From contig WPIO01000001.1 of assembly GCA_009760855.2 (NCBI GenBank), positions 1-64,000 of the forward strand: a stretch of 64,000 nucleotides of DNA. Direction: 5' to 3'. Each line of letters opens with the position of its first letter. Position 1 is the first letter of the stretch. Origin of the DNA: Cristatella mucedo (Eukaryota > Bryozoa > Phylactolaemata > Cristatellidae). A program made the position numbers and the translations under genes. The notes under the pieces were generated by a model. That model was not told the origin of the DNA, made no database searches, and saw only the letters and a list, made by a program, of their open reading frames with translations. Positions 23,317-34,911 of this stretch are shown one piece after another.

Positions 23317-25290
23317 GAGCAATTCACCACAATCCAACACAATCCACCGCAAAACGAAAGAAATCCTGTTCGAAAAGCTCCTTATTTTGATTGCATAGGA
23401 CAGCACACTCTGTGAAAATTGCACTTAAAAAAATTTCACTTGCATTGGCACTGCCGTTCTCGTGCAATGCGCTGCAATCGATTGCAGTAGTCCGGGCCAA
23501 CACTGCAATCCACTTCAATCCACCGCAAACAAAATCGAAATATATTGTGCCGAACTCAAGTTTTTGATGCACATTAAAGTGACCATGCTGTGTGCACAAC
23601 CACGTAAAATAAAAATTTGTTGCATCCTCGCACAGTGGCAATGGGCGGCAATCGTCTGAAATGACCAAGATAACTACCACAATCCACTCTATTCCACTGC
23701 AAATCATCCTCAAATCGCCATCGCAAAGCTCTAATTGACTTTGCATACAGAACTAGACTCAGTTCAAAGTGCACCCACAACAAATTTTTCTCCATTGTGC
23801 ACACGCATCGTCACGCAATAAATTGCAATCAATTCAACGGCCCGGTCCCATACTGCAATCCACCTCTCTCCGTCGAAATCCGTCGCGAAGCGACCAGAAA
23901 GCGTACACTAGAAGTTCTAATTATGATTGTACGCTGTTCTACTCTTCGGTTATTGTTTAATCGAGCAACTTCACTACAATTGCTTCGACCATTTGGCAGA
24001 AATGCACTGCAATTGGTTGCAATGGCCAGGGTCAATACCTCAACTACAGCAATCTGATGCAAAATGCCCGGAAGTCAGTGTCACAATGCTTCAACTTTGA
24101 AAGCATGTTACAAAGCACACTTTTTAAAGTCAACCACATCATTTCAAGTATTTTCACTCGTACAATTTTGGGCGGTGCATGGCAATCTACGGCAACGGCT
24201 CGGCTCGAAGCAGCAATCCGCTACAATCCGTGGCAAGTCACCACAAATTGGCTACGCGAAGTGCCAATGGTCATCGCATCTCACATTTCATTGTGCTGAA
24301 AGCGAAATCGTAGGACTTTCAAGCTATTTTACACGTTAATTGACAAGAAATTGGCAGCCCGAAGCCTCAATTGGCATTACATATAACATTCCGCTACGTC
24401 CAAAGTAAAACCGTGGCATTTTAAGTTGCTTTTTTCGTTAACTGTCAGCAATGCACGGCAATTCACAGCAATGGTAGGGGCCGATAGGCCGATCCACGGA
24501 ATTCAGTGTCAAGATTGGCTGCAATAAACTGCAACTCTCATTCCATGTAGCAGTTACCTGTACGCATAATTTTTACCCATTGTGCGCGTTCAATCGACGG
24601 CAACGCATAGCAATCGACGGCAATGGCCCGGGGAAATTCGCCAATCCATAATGGTCAGTTACAAATGGACCGACAGTCTCTGAGAGAAGATCCAACTGTT
24701 CTTGTGTATTGCACTACACTGCCTTAAAAGTGCAGCCACATTCTTTTAATAAATCGACAAAGAGACAATCGAGGGCAATACACGGCAATCGACGGCAATG
24801 ACTCGGCCTCTACCGAAATCTGTTTCAAATTTGCTGGAAATTGGCTGTTTGAATTTTTAATTGTCCTACCACATAACGCTCACTGTGGCGCACATACTGT
24901 CATTTTGCGCGTTCAACATTAGACAATGAATGGCAATCGACTGCAATTGCCCGAGACAATGCAGCAATTTATGATTGTCAGTTACATTTACAAACAAAGC
25001 TGGTGGGAGGAAATCCCATTTTTCTTGCGTATTACAGTGTGCTGTATTAAAAGTGCCACCACATCCTCTCAACCAATGTCGAACGCACATTTGAGGGCGA
25101 TGCGTGGCAAGCGACGGCAACGGCTTGGGAAAATATGGAAATCTATAACGGTCCATTAAAAATAGACTGAACGCTGCTGGGTAATGCTCACATTTAGATT
25201 TCTCGTTCGTGTATACTCTATTTTTGGTGCACCCAGGAAATTTCCATTGGTAATGCTAGCTCTCGGCCACTGCATTGCACTCACTGAGTG
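23310..25290. repeat. Diverged ~170-bp tandem array
   Basis: Core blocks recur near 23,465, 23,640, 23,815, 24,000, 24,180, 24,465, 24,605, 24,780, 24,930 and 25,100. Each is a GGCAATCGACGGCAATGGCC-like block, usually followed by a run with CAATCCAC and an AT-richer half. Units differ strongly, so the array is old or fast-evolving. Confidence 0.7.
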
Positions 25291-25294
25291 GGCT

Positions 25295-25675
25295 GGATTG
25301 TGGTATTGGCCTGGGCCACTGCAATCTTATTTAAGTGGACTTCGCGAGAACGCATGTGCGGAATAGCGTGAAATTTTCTGGGTACATTGTACGCGTAGCG
25401 TAGATTTATATTCCAAACCTTGTAGAGCGGCGCGCAGCTGATTTGTGCCAGATTTGTTGGTAACTAGAATGGATTGCGGTGGGTTGTGGTGGATTGCGGT
25501 AGAGGCGTCCGGCGTCGAAGCTCTTTTTATAAGTGCGCGTGCGCGAAGCGACATGAAATTAGGTGAATAGATACATTCAAACGTGTAATACAAAATCAGT
25601 GCAAAATTTGAGCTCGGCAATACTTACGTTTAGTCGATGTTAGCCTAATTCGAGTGGATTGCGGTAATTCGTCGA
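25295..25675 (-). repeat. Right inverted terminus
   Basis: Reverse complement of the left terminus, with blocks GAATTAGGCTAACATCGACT, TTTCATGTCGCTTCGCGC, GACGCCGGACGCCTCTACCG and CCACCGCAATCCATTCTAGT. Confidence 0.9.
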
Positions 25676-25743
25676 TCCTGTCCGGTCCCAGGTCAAAGGG
25701 CAGGCTTGGCCTATCCGGGTGATCCCCGGCAGGCCGTATCGCA

Positions 25744-26022
25744 TTACAGCCGCCCTTGGCTACTAAACTCGACTTGGGTACAGACGCGTTAGTAGAATGG
25801 TTGAATCCGTCTGGGGAATTTCCAGTCCAGTCTATTACGGAGACGGAGTGGACAAAATGGAACAATCCCTTCGACAACTATATGAATACTTCTGGCTGGT
25901 TTCTGAGGGAGGATAGACCACGCCGCTTACGACTATGGGTAGAGACGCTATTGGGAAATACAAGACTTTTTACTAGGGTGCGTCGCCAGAACGCGCAGAA
26001 ATTACTTAAAAAAAAGTGCTGA
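25744..26022 (+). pseudogene. Gag-like fragment of an LTR retrotransposon
   Basis: A frame encodes WLNPSGEFPVQSITETEWTK, then WNNPFDNYMNTSGWFLREDR and RRLRLWVETLLGNTRLF. The pattern of a Trp-rich start, F-x-N-Y-M-x-T-S-G-W, an acidic/basic turn and a Leu-rich helix is typical of gag capsids of gypsy-type elements that begin with a sample-wide Trp motif. It breaks off at a stop after KKC. No LTRs or pol were found beside it, so it is a short remnant. Confidence 0.5.
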
Positions 26023-27150
26023 AAAGATTGTTAGCACATTTTTCTCATCAGAAGAACGAGTCAGTCGTCCAACGATTTGTATTCATCCTGCGCCGGAAAC
26101 GTGAGTTAGAATCCTTCGACTTCGATTTTGCAGTTCTCTACTCGGTCTGATTGAGCCTCGCAATTATCGCTCTGAGGAGAAGCCTACGTCTCTGCGCGCC
26201 ACAATAGTTGTATGTATTCATTCCGATATCTGTACGAGATGAGCACCATCCCGAGTCCAAGCGAAGGTTCTCGCTCAGGCCGCGAGCATTTATCGATCTC
26301 AAGAAACAACCTAAGCCGTGCGAGTTTAAGAATAACACGCTAATCTGTGCCGTCGCGGTGCATTAGTTAGTTGTGAGGTCCGTCTGAAAGCTGTCACGCC
26401 GTCATCGTCAGGAGAAGCCTGCATGGTCGCCAGGTCTTTAAGCAGAATTCTTTTCGATCGCGATTTTGCTTCTCGGCGGCGGCGTTCTTTGAACGCTTAA
26501 GATTTGCGTCTGACAGATGCATTCAAGATCAGTCTCTCATGCAAAGGAGTTGCAGTGTCTTGAAGAACAACTTTGATTCCTTCTTACAAGTCTCACTTGA
26601 TTATTGCTCTCTGTAGGTTATTTTTCACGACAATCGAGTCAAAATCTCGCTTGCTCAAGACGATGCGCTATATTCTTAGACCTTCACCGAAACTAGGAAT
26701 AGTGTACTCTCAGTAGAGAGAACATTATATATACTCAGAACGTACGAAGAAAATTTACGCTCATTTCGGATGATAGTCAAGAAACTCTTAGTAAGCGTAG
26801 TCGGCGATAAATCATGGCACTCTGCAAGAAAGCAGTTACACTCGTGGACGACGAAACAATCGGCGCTAGCGTCGCCGTCCGCCGCTCACCGGATGTCATT
26901 CTGAGGATGGCGACGCGCACGTGTCTCGTGCTTCGATCTCAATGCTTCGATCTCAATGCGCGGAACATCAAGCGGTGAATTTAATAAGGACATCGTCGCG
27001 TTTTCGTCACGCTGCCCTATAAGAATTGAGCGTCGTTGAACGTGCCGAGTACGTATTAACCATGCAATAAGCTGAAATTGCACAGCGCTCTGCCAGTGTT
27101 ATCTGAGCCAAGAAAAGTGGAGCGTAGCTACTGCGTAGCTTATGCCTCCC
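26023..27150. other. No gene seen
   Basis: CpG-containing sequence with small internal repeats (CTTCGATCTCAATGC twice at about 26,930-26,957). It contains a TATATATAC near 26,727 that could belong to an LTR promoter of the neighbouring remnant. Nothing is confirmed. Confidence 0.3.
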
Positions 27151-28150
27151 ATACCGTTCGGCGCAAAATTCTAAACAGGAATCGAAAGGGCCCGAGCTCA
27201 ACTCGGTGACGGAAGGGCGACGAGCAACCGACTGCAGCTGGGGTAGAGGTCGGGTAGAGGTGGGCCGCCCGGTCTAGAAAGCGGCGGCAGACTCGCGTCG
27301 CCGACTTCCCTAAGCAGGGGCGCTGGCTAGCAGCTGACAGCATCGCTGAATGTACAACGTAATCACCGCGGGCCGGAGACGACAGACAGTGCGGCGGCTG
27401 CGGCGGCTGCGACTGCGGCGGCGGCGGCGGCGGCAGCAGCGGCTGCGGCTGCGGCGGCGGCGGCGGCGCCGCGACGAGCTGCAGGAGGAAAAAAGATGAA
27501 GGAGTGAGAACGTCTGGACACGCCGGCTGAGCGTCTGAGCTCGCTTTAGCAGGCCGTCCGTGCCCATCCACTCAGCGTCAGCTCCGCCGGGCCAGGCAGG
27601 CTGGGAGCAAGTTCCGTCTGACCCGAAGCCACCGCCCCCCCCCCCGCCATCGTCAGCCGCCGGAGCGCCCATTACGGAGCTCGCTCGGTGGGACGGAGCT
27701 TTCCGCCGGGACGGTCGCATCGCCGACGTCGAAACGAGGCGGCGCCTCGACTCTACGAATCCTCGTCGTCGTCGGCGCGCATTGCGCCGAGCTTCGCAGC
27801 CTAACTGGACGCTGACCCGGCGCCATCCGGTCACCCTTCGCGGAGCACCGCGACGATGGGCTGCGGATTTTTGAGGCGCTCGAAAATTGCACTGCTGAAT
27901 CTTTTGACGGACTACGGCAATCGGTAAAGGACTCTTTTTTTTCGAAATTGCTATCCGAAATGACCTCGATTCCCTAGAGCCGTGGCGCGATATTTCAGCT
28001 GAAAGAGCCTCGTTCCGAGGAGAGCACTGACAACAACTTCCACGGCCGTAGCTAAAACTTCGATTACCAGGAGGAACTTTGTTTTGAGTTCTCACCGAGA
28101 TTGCACTGAAAGTGGCGGAGCGACACCGCAGCGACAAGAAAAGACGACGA
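27150..28150. promoter_or_regulatory. CpG-rich patch, possible promoter
   Basis: Strongly GC- and CpG-rich, with CGG/CTG triplet runs at 27,390-27,475. Long frames are open on both strands (275 codons on minus, 104 on plus), as expected from GC-rich sequence with few stops. Arg, Pro and Gly runs dominate and no domain is seen. It may mark a promoter or first exon of an unrecognised gene, more likely on the minus strand. Confidence 0.35.
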
Positions 28151-28194
28151 CACCCTCGCAGGAGCGACGATTACGTTCCATAACCTGTGAAGGC

Positions 28195-29735
28195 GACTAC
28201 GCCTAGTCCCATCCACCAGACCAGCCAGTCACCTGTGGAGTCCCTCAAGGGTCCGTCCTCGGTCCATTGCTTTTCTCCATTAACAGTCAACCTCTGCGAA
28301 AAGTTATTCAGGCCCACGGAATAGGATATCACTACTATGGCGACGATACTCAGCTGTATTTGTCATTTAAACAGTCGGAATCTGTTGCAGCGACTGATAA
28401 ACCGAATGCTGGCCTTGCCGACGTTCGATCCTAAATTTCGGCGAATTTTCTTAAACTAAATGACAATAATGCTCATAGGACATCCCAAGCGTGTCGCTCG
28501 ACTCTAAGAATGTGCTCTTCTAATTGGTTATGCTGTTGTGCGACCATCACCTTTTGCTCAGAATGTAGGTGCCGTCTTCGACAGCTGCCTACATTTTAAA
28601 AGCTTCGTTATGAAGATTACTTCCACAGCTAGCCATCACTTCTGACTCATACCCAAGATTAGGAACTGTCTTCCTCGGCGGCTTGCAAAAAAATTAACTA
28701 GCTCCTTAGTTCAGTCTCGTCTAGATGATTGTAATTCCCTTTTGGCTGGGCTACCAAAAAAAGCCGCTGGGCCACTACAGCTGGCTATGGAAATGGCTGC
28801 AAGGCTATTTTGCAAATCCCAGAGGTTTGACCGTGCGTCTTTTTTTGCTAAAAGAGCAAGGATGGCTGCCGGTCAACGGATACAGAGTAAAGTTCTTACG
28901 CTGATCCACAAAGCCCGCCAGAGCTTAGGCAAACCAAGTGTGATTCATAAATTGGAAAGGTCTATCGGCTCTGCCAGCAAATCTCCTGTTGAATTTGCAC
29001 TAAATGTAGGCGTCCTGTTCCAAAGCGACCTGTCGCTAGACGACCACATCAGCTTCACAGTCAAGTCTGCCTACCGTCAACTACACTACTTTGCTAATAT
29101 TAGGGCTTGTTTAGATCGGGATACTACATCCAAATTGGTCCATGTACTTGTAACATCCCGTCTCAACTTCTGTAACTCACTGCTTACAGGTCTATTTGCC
29201 TGTGCAGTCCAGCGCTTACAGCTTGTGCAAAACTCTGAAGCAAGGCTCGTCTGCAGTGAGCGTCGCAGTTGCCACAGCACACCACTGCTTGCCGACCTGC
29301 ACTAGTGTAATGTATCTCCGTCTGTAACTCCGCAAAGTCATAAAGACTATGTGGGTGTTACGCAGGAGAGTTTTGTATAGCGCACTCACAGCCTATGCGG
29401 CTTTCGGTACGCATTCGGTAGCCAACAGAACTGGCTCCCAGTCAAGCAACACGTCGGACTTCAAGGTTCTGTCGCTTACTTTTAGGTACCTTTATTCTTT
29501 GGCTCCAGCCTATCTATCAGATCTACTCCCCTCTACCAGGCTAAGTATCCCGCTCTCCTGACTCGGCCATGCTTCTCACTTTCTTTGTAGCGCAAGATGG
29601 TCTGTTGGCTACCGAAGGCGTACCGAAAGCCGCTTAGGCTGTGAGTGCGCTGTAAAAAAAAAACGTTCGCGCGCGTAGCACCCACATAGTCTTTGTGGCT
29701 TTGTGGAGTGACAGACGGAGATACATACGCCTCAA
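28195..29735 (+). mobile_element. Mosaic LINE A / LINE B copy
   Basis: LINE A RT starts at 28,215 ([16 protein letters not shown]) and has [12 protein letters not shown] at 28,335, with YGDD instead of YADD. It continues to about 28,920 (SKVLTLIHKARQ). It then switches without a stop into LINE B (LNVGVLFQSDLSLDDHISFT, CLDRDTTSKLVHVLVTSRLN, CNSLLTGLFACAVQRLQLVQ) up to 29,302. LINE B is broken at LADLH by an inverted LINE A tail (29,303-29,425), then resumes with TGGCTCCCAGTCAAGCAACA. LINE A 3' sequence closes the block at about 29,560-29,735 (CACCCACATAGTCTTTGTGG). The 28,742-29,302 frame is a 187-codon fusion of the two RTs. Confidence 0.85.
29303..29425 (-). mobile_element. LINE A 3' tail inserted into LINE B
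   Basis: Its reverse complement matches the LINE A end at 10,430-10,525 and 29,600-29,730: ACCGAAAGCCGC, AGGCTGTGAGTGCGCTATAC, ACACCCACATAGTCTTTATG, GGAGTTACAGACGGAGATAC. It splits the LINE B sequence between GCCGACCTGCAC and TGGCTCCC. Confidence 0.85.
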
Positions 29736-29877
29736 ATCAGGTCCGGCAACTGGGCGGCAATGGGAGCGTGGCGACAGTAACAGGAAGCGTAGACGCCCAA
29801 CAACGCCAGACATGGCAGCGCACACACATCCGGTTGGTGCTCTCCTCCTGTCGTCCGCTTTCTTGGGTTACGTAAAT

Positions 29878-29908
29878 ATGGATGAGTCCGAGGAGCTCAC
29901 CCCTAAAG
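29878..29908 (+). CDS. XPA: XPA exon 1 (start codon)
   Basis: ATG GAT GAG TCC GAG GAG CTC ACC CCT AAA G, then the donor GTACGC. I chose this start because exon 2 has an upstream in-frame stop and no ATG. This is also the nearest upstream ATG whose frame, phase and donor fit, and it gives an acidic N-terminus before the basic helix. It lies about 140 bases after a LINE A tail. Confidence 0.75.
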
Positions 29909-31238
29909 GTACGCCGTAATTCGCGCGCGCACGCGCGCTAGCTAGCTCGCGCTTTGGTGTAGCGGGCCGGAAGTTAACTGTCCTGTTTCGGCTCCTCGCT
30001 CTCCCGATATTAGACCTGCTGCACCCAGTAGGGCCGGCGACTAGCTATTGCATTGGACGACTGCTTTCCTGGCCGTTGCGCTGTCCGTCGAGTCGCAGGG
30101 TCGCGTCGATCCTGGCTACGCACTGCTGCAGCTGCGGGAGGTCGGCCGCGGCGGCGGGCGGCGGCAGCAGCGGCCGCGGCGCCGCGGCCGCTGCTGCCGC
30201 CGTCGCTGGCGCTCCGGCTCGGACAGCGACTAAGCGCCCTCCAGCGCTCACGGCAAGCGAATCGACGCGTCCGCGACCTGACTCACTCCCCCGCTGCCGC
30301 TGCCGCCCTCTGGTGCCGATTGACGGGCGCGCCGCGAAGGCTGCGCCGCGACGTTTGGAGAGCGCTCGTCGCTCGCGATTGTGGCGCCCCCTCTGCTTGC
30401 GCCGATACATTGCCCGTACAGTCTGGAGAGCGGACTTAGGCTTGAGCGTAGCGAGAAGGGAGGGAGAGCTCTCCTGAAGGAGAAGGCTGGCCTGCCTGCA
30501 TACCTGGCTGGTGAGACGGTACGGTACGGCTTTTGCTCGCGCCCCCAGCCATTAACACTAATCCGCTCGCACTCGCACTCGACCCCTTTGTTGTGCTGTG
30601 TTGTCGTGGTGTTGCTACTGCTGCACACGTGGCCCCCAGCGATGCGTCGCGTGCGATGCGCTAGACGGTGACATTTTTCCTGCGACCGTTTGCGTATATT
30701 TGTAACTGCTGCTGCTGCTTCTTCTTAGCCACGGAGCCACGATTGGATCCGAATGAAAAAATCGTTTTCTTCTGTTCGATAGGTTCGTCTATTAGCGAAG
30801 CGCAAAAGCTCCAGATTGAGAAAAAGCGACTGAAGGCGCTGGAACTTAGGAAAGCCAAGGTCCTTGCGAGGTCTCCTCATAATCGCGACGAGTCTGGTTC
30901 ATCCGGGTGAGAGAATCGCTCGCGTGGTCGGCGACCTGGGCCGTTTTTATTGATGCGCTTTTATTCGCTCGCTTGTCTACCGTCTGACGCCGTGCCGTCA
31001 GGTGCAATCCTGTGAGAACTGACGAATCGAGTGCTCGGAGCACGCGCAGGAACTTCGCCGCAGGCAGGGCTGCTATCGTTCCTCGATTTGCACTAGCCGG
31101 CGTGTCTGCGGCCGGCTCGTGAGCTTGATGGCCGAACCGCCACCGCCGAGTGGGGGGGGGGAGGGAGGTGCTAGCTCGCTCATTGGGGATACCTAGACTG
31201 CGGTGTTGACAAGGCCGTTGCCATGCGTCGCTGCCCAA

Positions 31239-31279
<41 letters not shown>

Positions 31280-31698
31280 GCTGCCTAGGCTGGTCGGTTG
31301 TTGTGTGGGAACATTTCCATGGAGCAGTCGAGGCAGCCCCAGTGGCTTTTTGGTGCCCTGCCGCTAGATCACAGTACCAGTGCAACTCAACTTAGACGAG
31401 GCGAGAACGTATCCGTCATTGGAGGAAGAAGCCGGTCAAGGAAGTTACACAGGAGTAGCTCTACAGCTGTGCTTCTGTAGAGCTAGGCATCGCTGTCAGG
31501 ATTGGCGGAAAGCATTGCCACGCCGAGAGCAGACCCTGAGCAGACTGTTATAATTGCATTTGTATCGCTCGTGGCATCTTGAGGCCAGTGCGTGCAGGGC
31601 TGCGCTTTGGCTCAGGCGTCTTCCACAAACGATGAACAATCCAACGACTGCCAGAACCTTGATCTGCAGTCGTCACTTGCTCAATCGTGCAATGGGGT

Positions 31699-31756
<58 letters not shown>

Positions 31757-34700
31757 TCCGTCCGTCCGTCCGTCCTCTGGCTGGCGGGCTTGCTGGATGT
31801 GTGTATGCGTGCATGTGTTCGGGCGTGTGTGAGAATGTGTGCATGCAAATAGGCATCTAAACTTACGTATGCTTGTGTTTGCTTGCTTGTGATTCAGCAA
31901 TGTTTTTATAGAAGCTAGACTTGGCCTTTTGCTAGAATTGATTGGTACGACAGTAGTCTTCATATGCCTGTCGATGGACAGTCAGTCCTGATCTTTTGTA
32001 TGCTTTTTCTAGCTTGCGCTTAGTAGACCTGGCTAGTTTAATGTCTGCGGTAAACTATAAGCCTTCTGGGCGAGGGCGCACAGTGCGCTTTGTCAGAGGT
32101 GCAAACTCGTTGAGTGTGTGAGCTAGTGTCGTGTTGTAGCTATATACCAATGATGATAGATCGGAGGGAGGACTGAGCAGCAGAGTTGAAGCAGATATTC
32201 TCGCACGGACAGCATCGATGTGTCGAGGGTCTTGAGGTTTCGCAATTCACAGGTTATTTTAGAGGAGGAGGTGGGCACACACTGTAGATTGAATGAGATC
32301 TGCAAGTGGTCAGATAAGCAGGATTTGGTAATAATTGGCGATGACAAAGTGCAGTTGTATGAGAAAATTTGGTCGAGCGTGTGACCCCTGATGTGAGTAG
32401 GGCCATGCTCATGAGCCACAAGAGACAATGAGTCAGTCAATGCACGAAATTCAGTGCTGAAGGCGTCAGATAAGTTATCAAAGTGAACGTTGAAATCACC
32501 CATAACGAGGAAGGATCGATTTCTTGCACACAGAATCGAAATGAGATCGGAGAAATCTGAGATAAAGGAGGATTTGGTACCTGGTGGGCGATAGACTACT
32601 GCCACTATCGGTAGCTTTTTTTCGGATTAGACTTAGAAACTTGATCTTCAACATGGGCTCGGTAGCCTCTGACTGCAATCTGATTGTCTTATTCCAAAAT
32701 GACCTTTTTACTAGATGACTGCAGCAGCGCGACAGTCACGTTCGCCTTAGCTTTGCCGCCAGTCTCTTTTATATTTTTATTCAGCTGCAGCGCAACAATT
32801 CGAGCAAGCTTAAGATAATCGTACCACAGCCCAGCTAGTCCATGTATTCGTGGCATCCTGTCTAGACTTCTGTGACTCACTACTTGCTGGTCTTTTTGCC
32901 TGTGCAATAAGATGCTCATGCTAGATGTAGACCTTTGCAGCTTGGCATATAAGTCATGAATGTTTCAACTGCCACATTGCACCGCTTCTCACCGATCTGC
33001 AGTGGCTCCCCGTCAAGCAGTGTATCGACGACGTCAGCATTCAGCCACCAACTTCAAGTTCCTATATTCTCTTGCTCCAGTCTACCTATGAGAAAAAGCT
33101 GCTCTCCCTCTTCCCTTTGGATTTCCTTCGTGCCACTTTGGCTTCTCCTCTGAATCTGATCGCTTTGCTTCTCGTCTAACCAATCTCAAATCCTTGCAAG
33201 ACCGTAAAGCCTGAAACTCACTAACACCGACATCATAACATCTGACTTGATGACATCTAGAAAGATTCTAGCAAACCACTTGTCCTTCACAGCATTTGCT
33301 CCATCCGTGGGAATTGTCCTTTGTATGCTTATACATGCTGAAGTTGTTCATTGTATCTCTAGCTAAGTTGGCATGCTTCCTTGCCTGCGTATGCCAAGAG
33401 ATTTAGTACTCTGAATGTGCTTTATAAATGTTTTTAGGATTATTATTTTGCTCCTAAGTGCTGCAAAGATCAGTGTGCATGGATTAACAAGATTTTATTT
33501 CTGTTGCAGCGGTCATTCCAGAAGAAAGCCGGCAAAAGCAAAAATCTCGTTGCCTCGTGTGATAGACTCCGGAGGAGGTTTCCTTATAGAGGAAGATTCT
33601 ACTGGTGATGTTACCGAAACCAAAAAGCAGGCTGTATATGACGAAGGTACAGTTAAAGAAGGCAGTTTATTTTAGTGCTAACCATTTCTTTGGTCGCCTG
33701 CGTTTTTCTTTGCCCTTTTAAACAATTTTTTTTAGACATTGGTTCTCAATTTTCTTTTTGCTTGGCAACTCATCACTTCTCCCCCGTTGATTTTCCATCC
33801 TCCCCCTGTCCTCCTCCTCCTCCTCCTCCTCAGTCCTGTCTTCCTCCGTCTTCACTTCTCTTCCTTGATCCTGCTTCCTTCCGTGCCCTTCATATTTCTT
33901 CTCCTCCATTCACCTCCTTGGACGGATTCTCCATCCGCCTTCCTCCTTTATCTTCCAGGTTTATTGCAATGGGAGTGTAGGCCATGCAGATTGCTGCACT
34001 TGCTCTGTTTGTATGCATTGCTCTTTACTCTAATGCACTGTGTGATGTGCTGCCCACGAGAGCTCGGTCATGCGTTAAAATTATGATCGTCGTCGTAGCT
34101 AGCTGTAGCCTGCTCTCACACGTATCATGAATTCTCCATGTCAATCTCTATCCTGCGTACATCTGCGGATATTTATTTTAGGACCGCCACTTGCCGGCGA
34201 CACTGCTGTTTGTGACGAGTGTGGCAAGCCTTTCTTTGAGGCATATCTTCATACGAAGTTTGCGGCGTTCGTCTGCGACCCATGCAGAGGCAAGGACCAG
34301 GGCAAGCATAAGCTCGTCACAAAGAGTGATGCCAAGTCAAAGTATCTACTCCAAGATAGCGACATCGACAGACGAGAACCTCCCCTGAAATACGTACTCC
34401 GGAAGAATCCACGAAACGATACTTGGGGGGACATGAAGCTGTACTATGAACCGCAGGTTTGTGTGGCTTGCTTCAACTTCCTGTAGCTTTCACTCGCTGA
34501 CCTCGTTTGGCGGCAGGGCACCGGTCATCTGCTGCTCCCGTGCTGTGCCGTGTGGCAATGTTTGGTATAGTGCCGCTCGAATAATTGGCTAATTATTTCC
34601 TAGACGAAAAGGATCGTAGCTCATAGGCTCAGACTCAGCAGCAGCCCAGGTGTACACCTTCGTGGGTGTGGCACTTGTGCAGCCACAGACCTGGTTGGGG

Positions 34701-34832
34701 AGACTAGGCAAGAGGCCTCACTAGAGAGAAAATATCGACCAATCACACGAGCTCACTCCTTTCAGAATGAACCTTTTCCGAGCACCGCATTATAATTGCC
34801 ACCACAAATGCACCAATAATCTTTGCAGACCG

Positions 34833-34871
<39 letters not shown>

Positions 34872-34880
34872 CATATATAC

Positions 34881-34911
<31 letters not shown>

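Larger units (their letters stand above)
22936..25675. mobile_element. Non-coding element with ~380-bp inverted termini and satellite-like core
   Basis: The left end (22,936 on) starts TCGACGAATTACCGCAGTCC. The right end, reverse-complemented from 25,675, starts TCGACGAATTACCGCAATCC. The two stay alignable for about 380 bases with scattered substitutions. Between them (about 23,310-25,290) lies a diverged tandem array, with a unit of roughly 170 bp built on CGGCAATCGACGGCAATG and GGCCCGG-type cores. A 6-base GTCCGG occurs just outside both ends (22,928-22,933; 25,680-25,685) and may be a target duplication. No transposase or other protein is encoded. Long inverted termini with internal repeats suggest a foldback-type or other non-autonomous DNA transposon; the family is unknown. 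Confidence 0.8.

Noticed and set aside
23310-25290. CRISPR-like regular repeats
   Set aside because: The units are long, diverged and without constant short repeats or unique spacers, in a eukaryotic context. It is a degenerate tandem array.
27310-28137. 275-codon minus-strand frame
   Set aside because: GC-rich sequence with few stops, composition dominated by Arg, Ser and Gly, overlapping frames open on both strands, no domain. Kept only as a CpG-rich patch.
30668-30728. In-frame extension of XPA exon 2 upstream as an N-terminus
   Set aside because: It has no ATG, has a TAG just upstream, and reads as a Cys-rich pyrimidine tract (CTGCTGCTGCTTCTTCTTAG) that is an acceptor region.
31554-31856. 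Cys/Val and Thr/His frames in the TG array
   Set aside because: Repeat-driven frames within an XPA intron.
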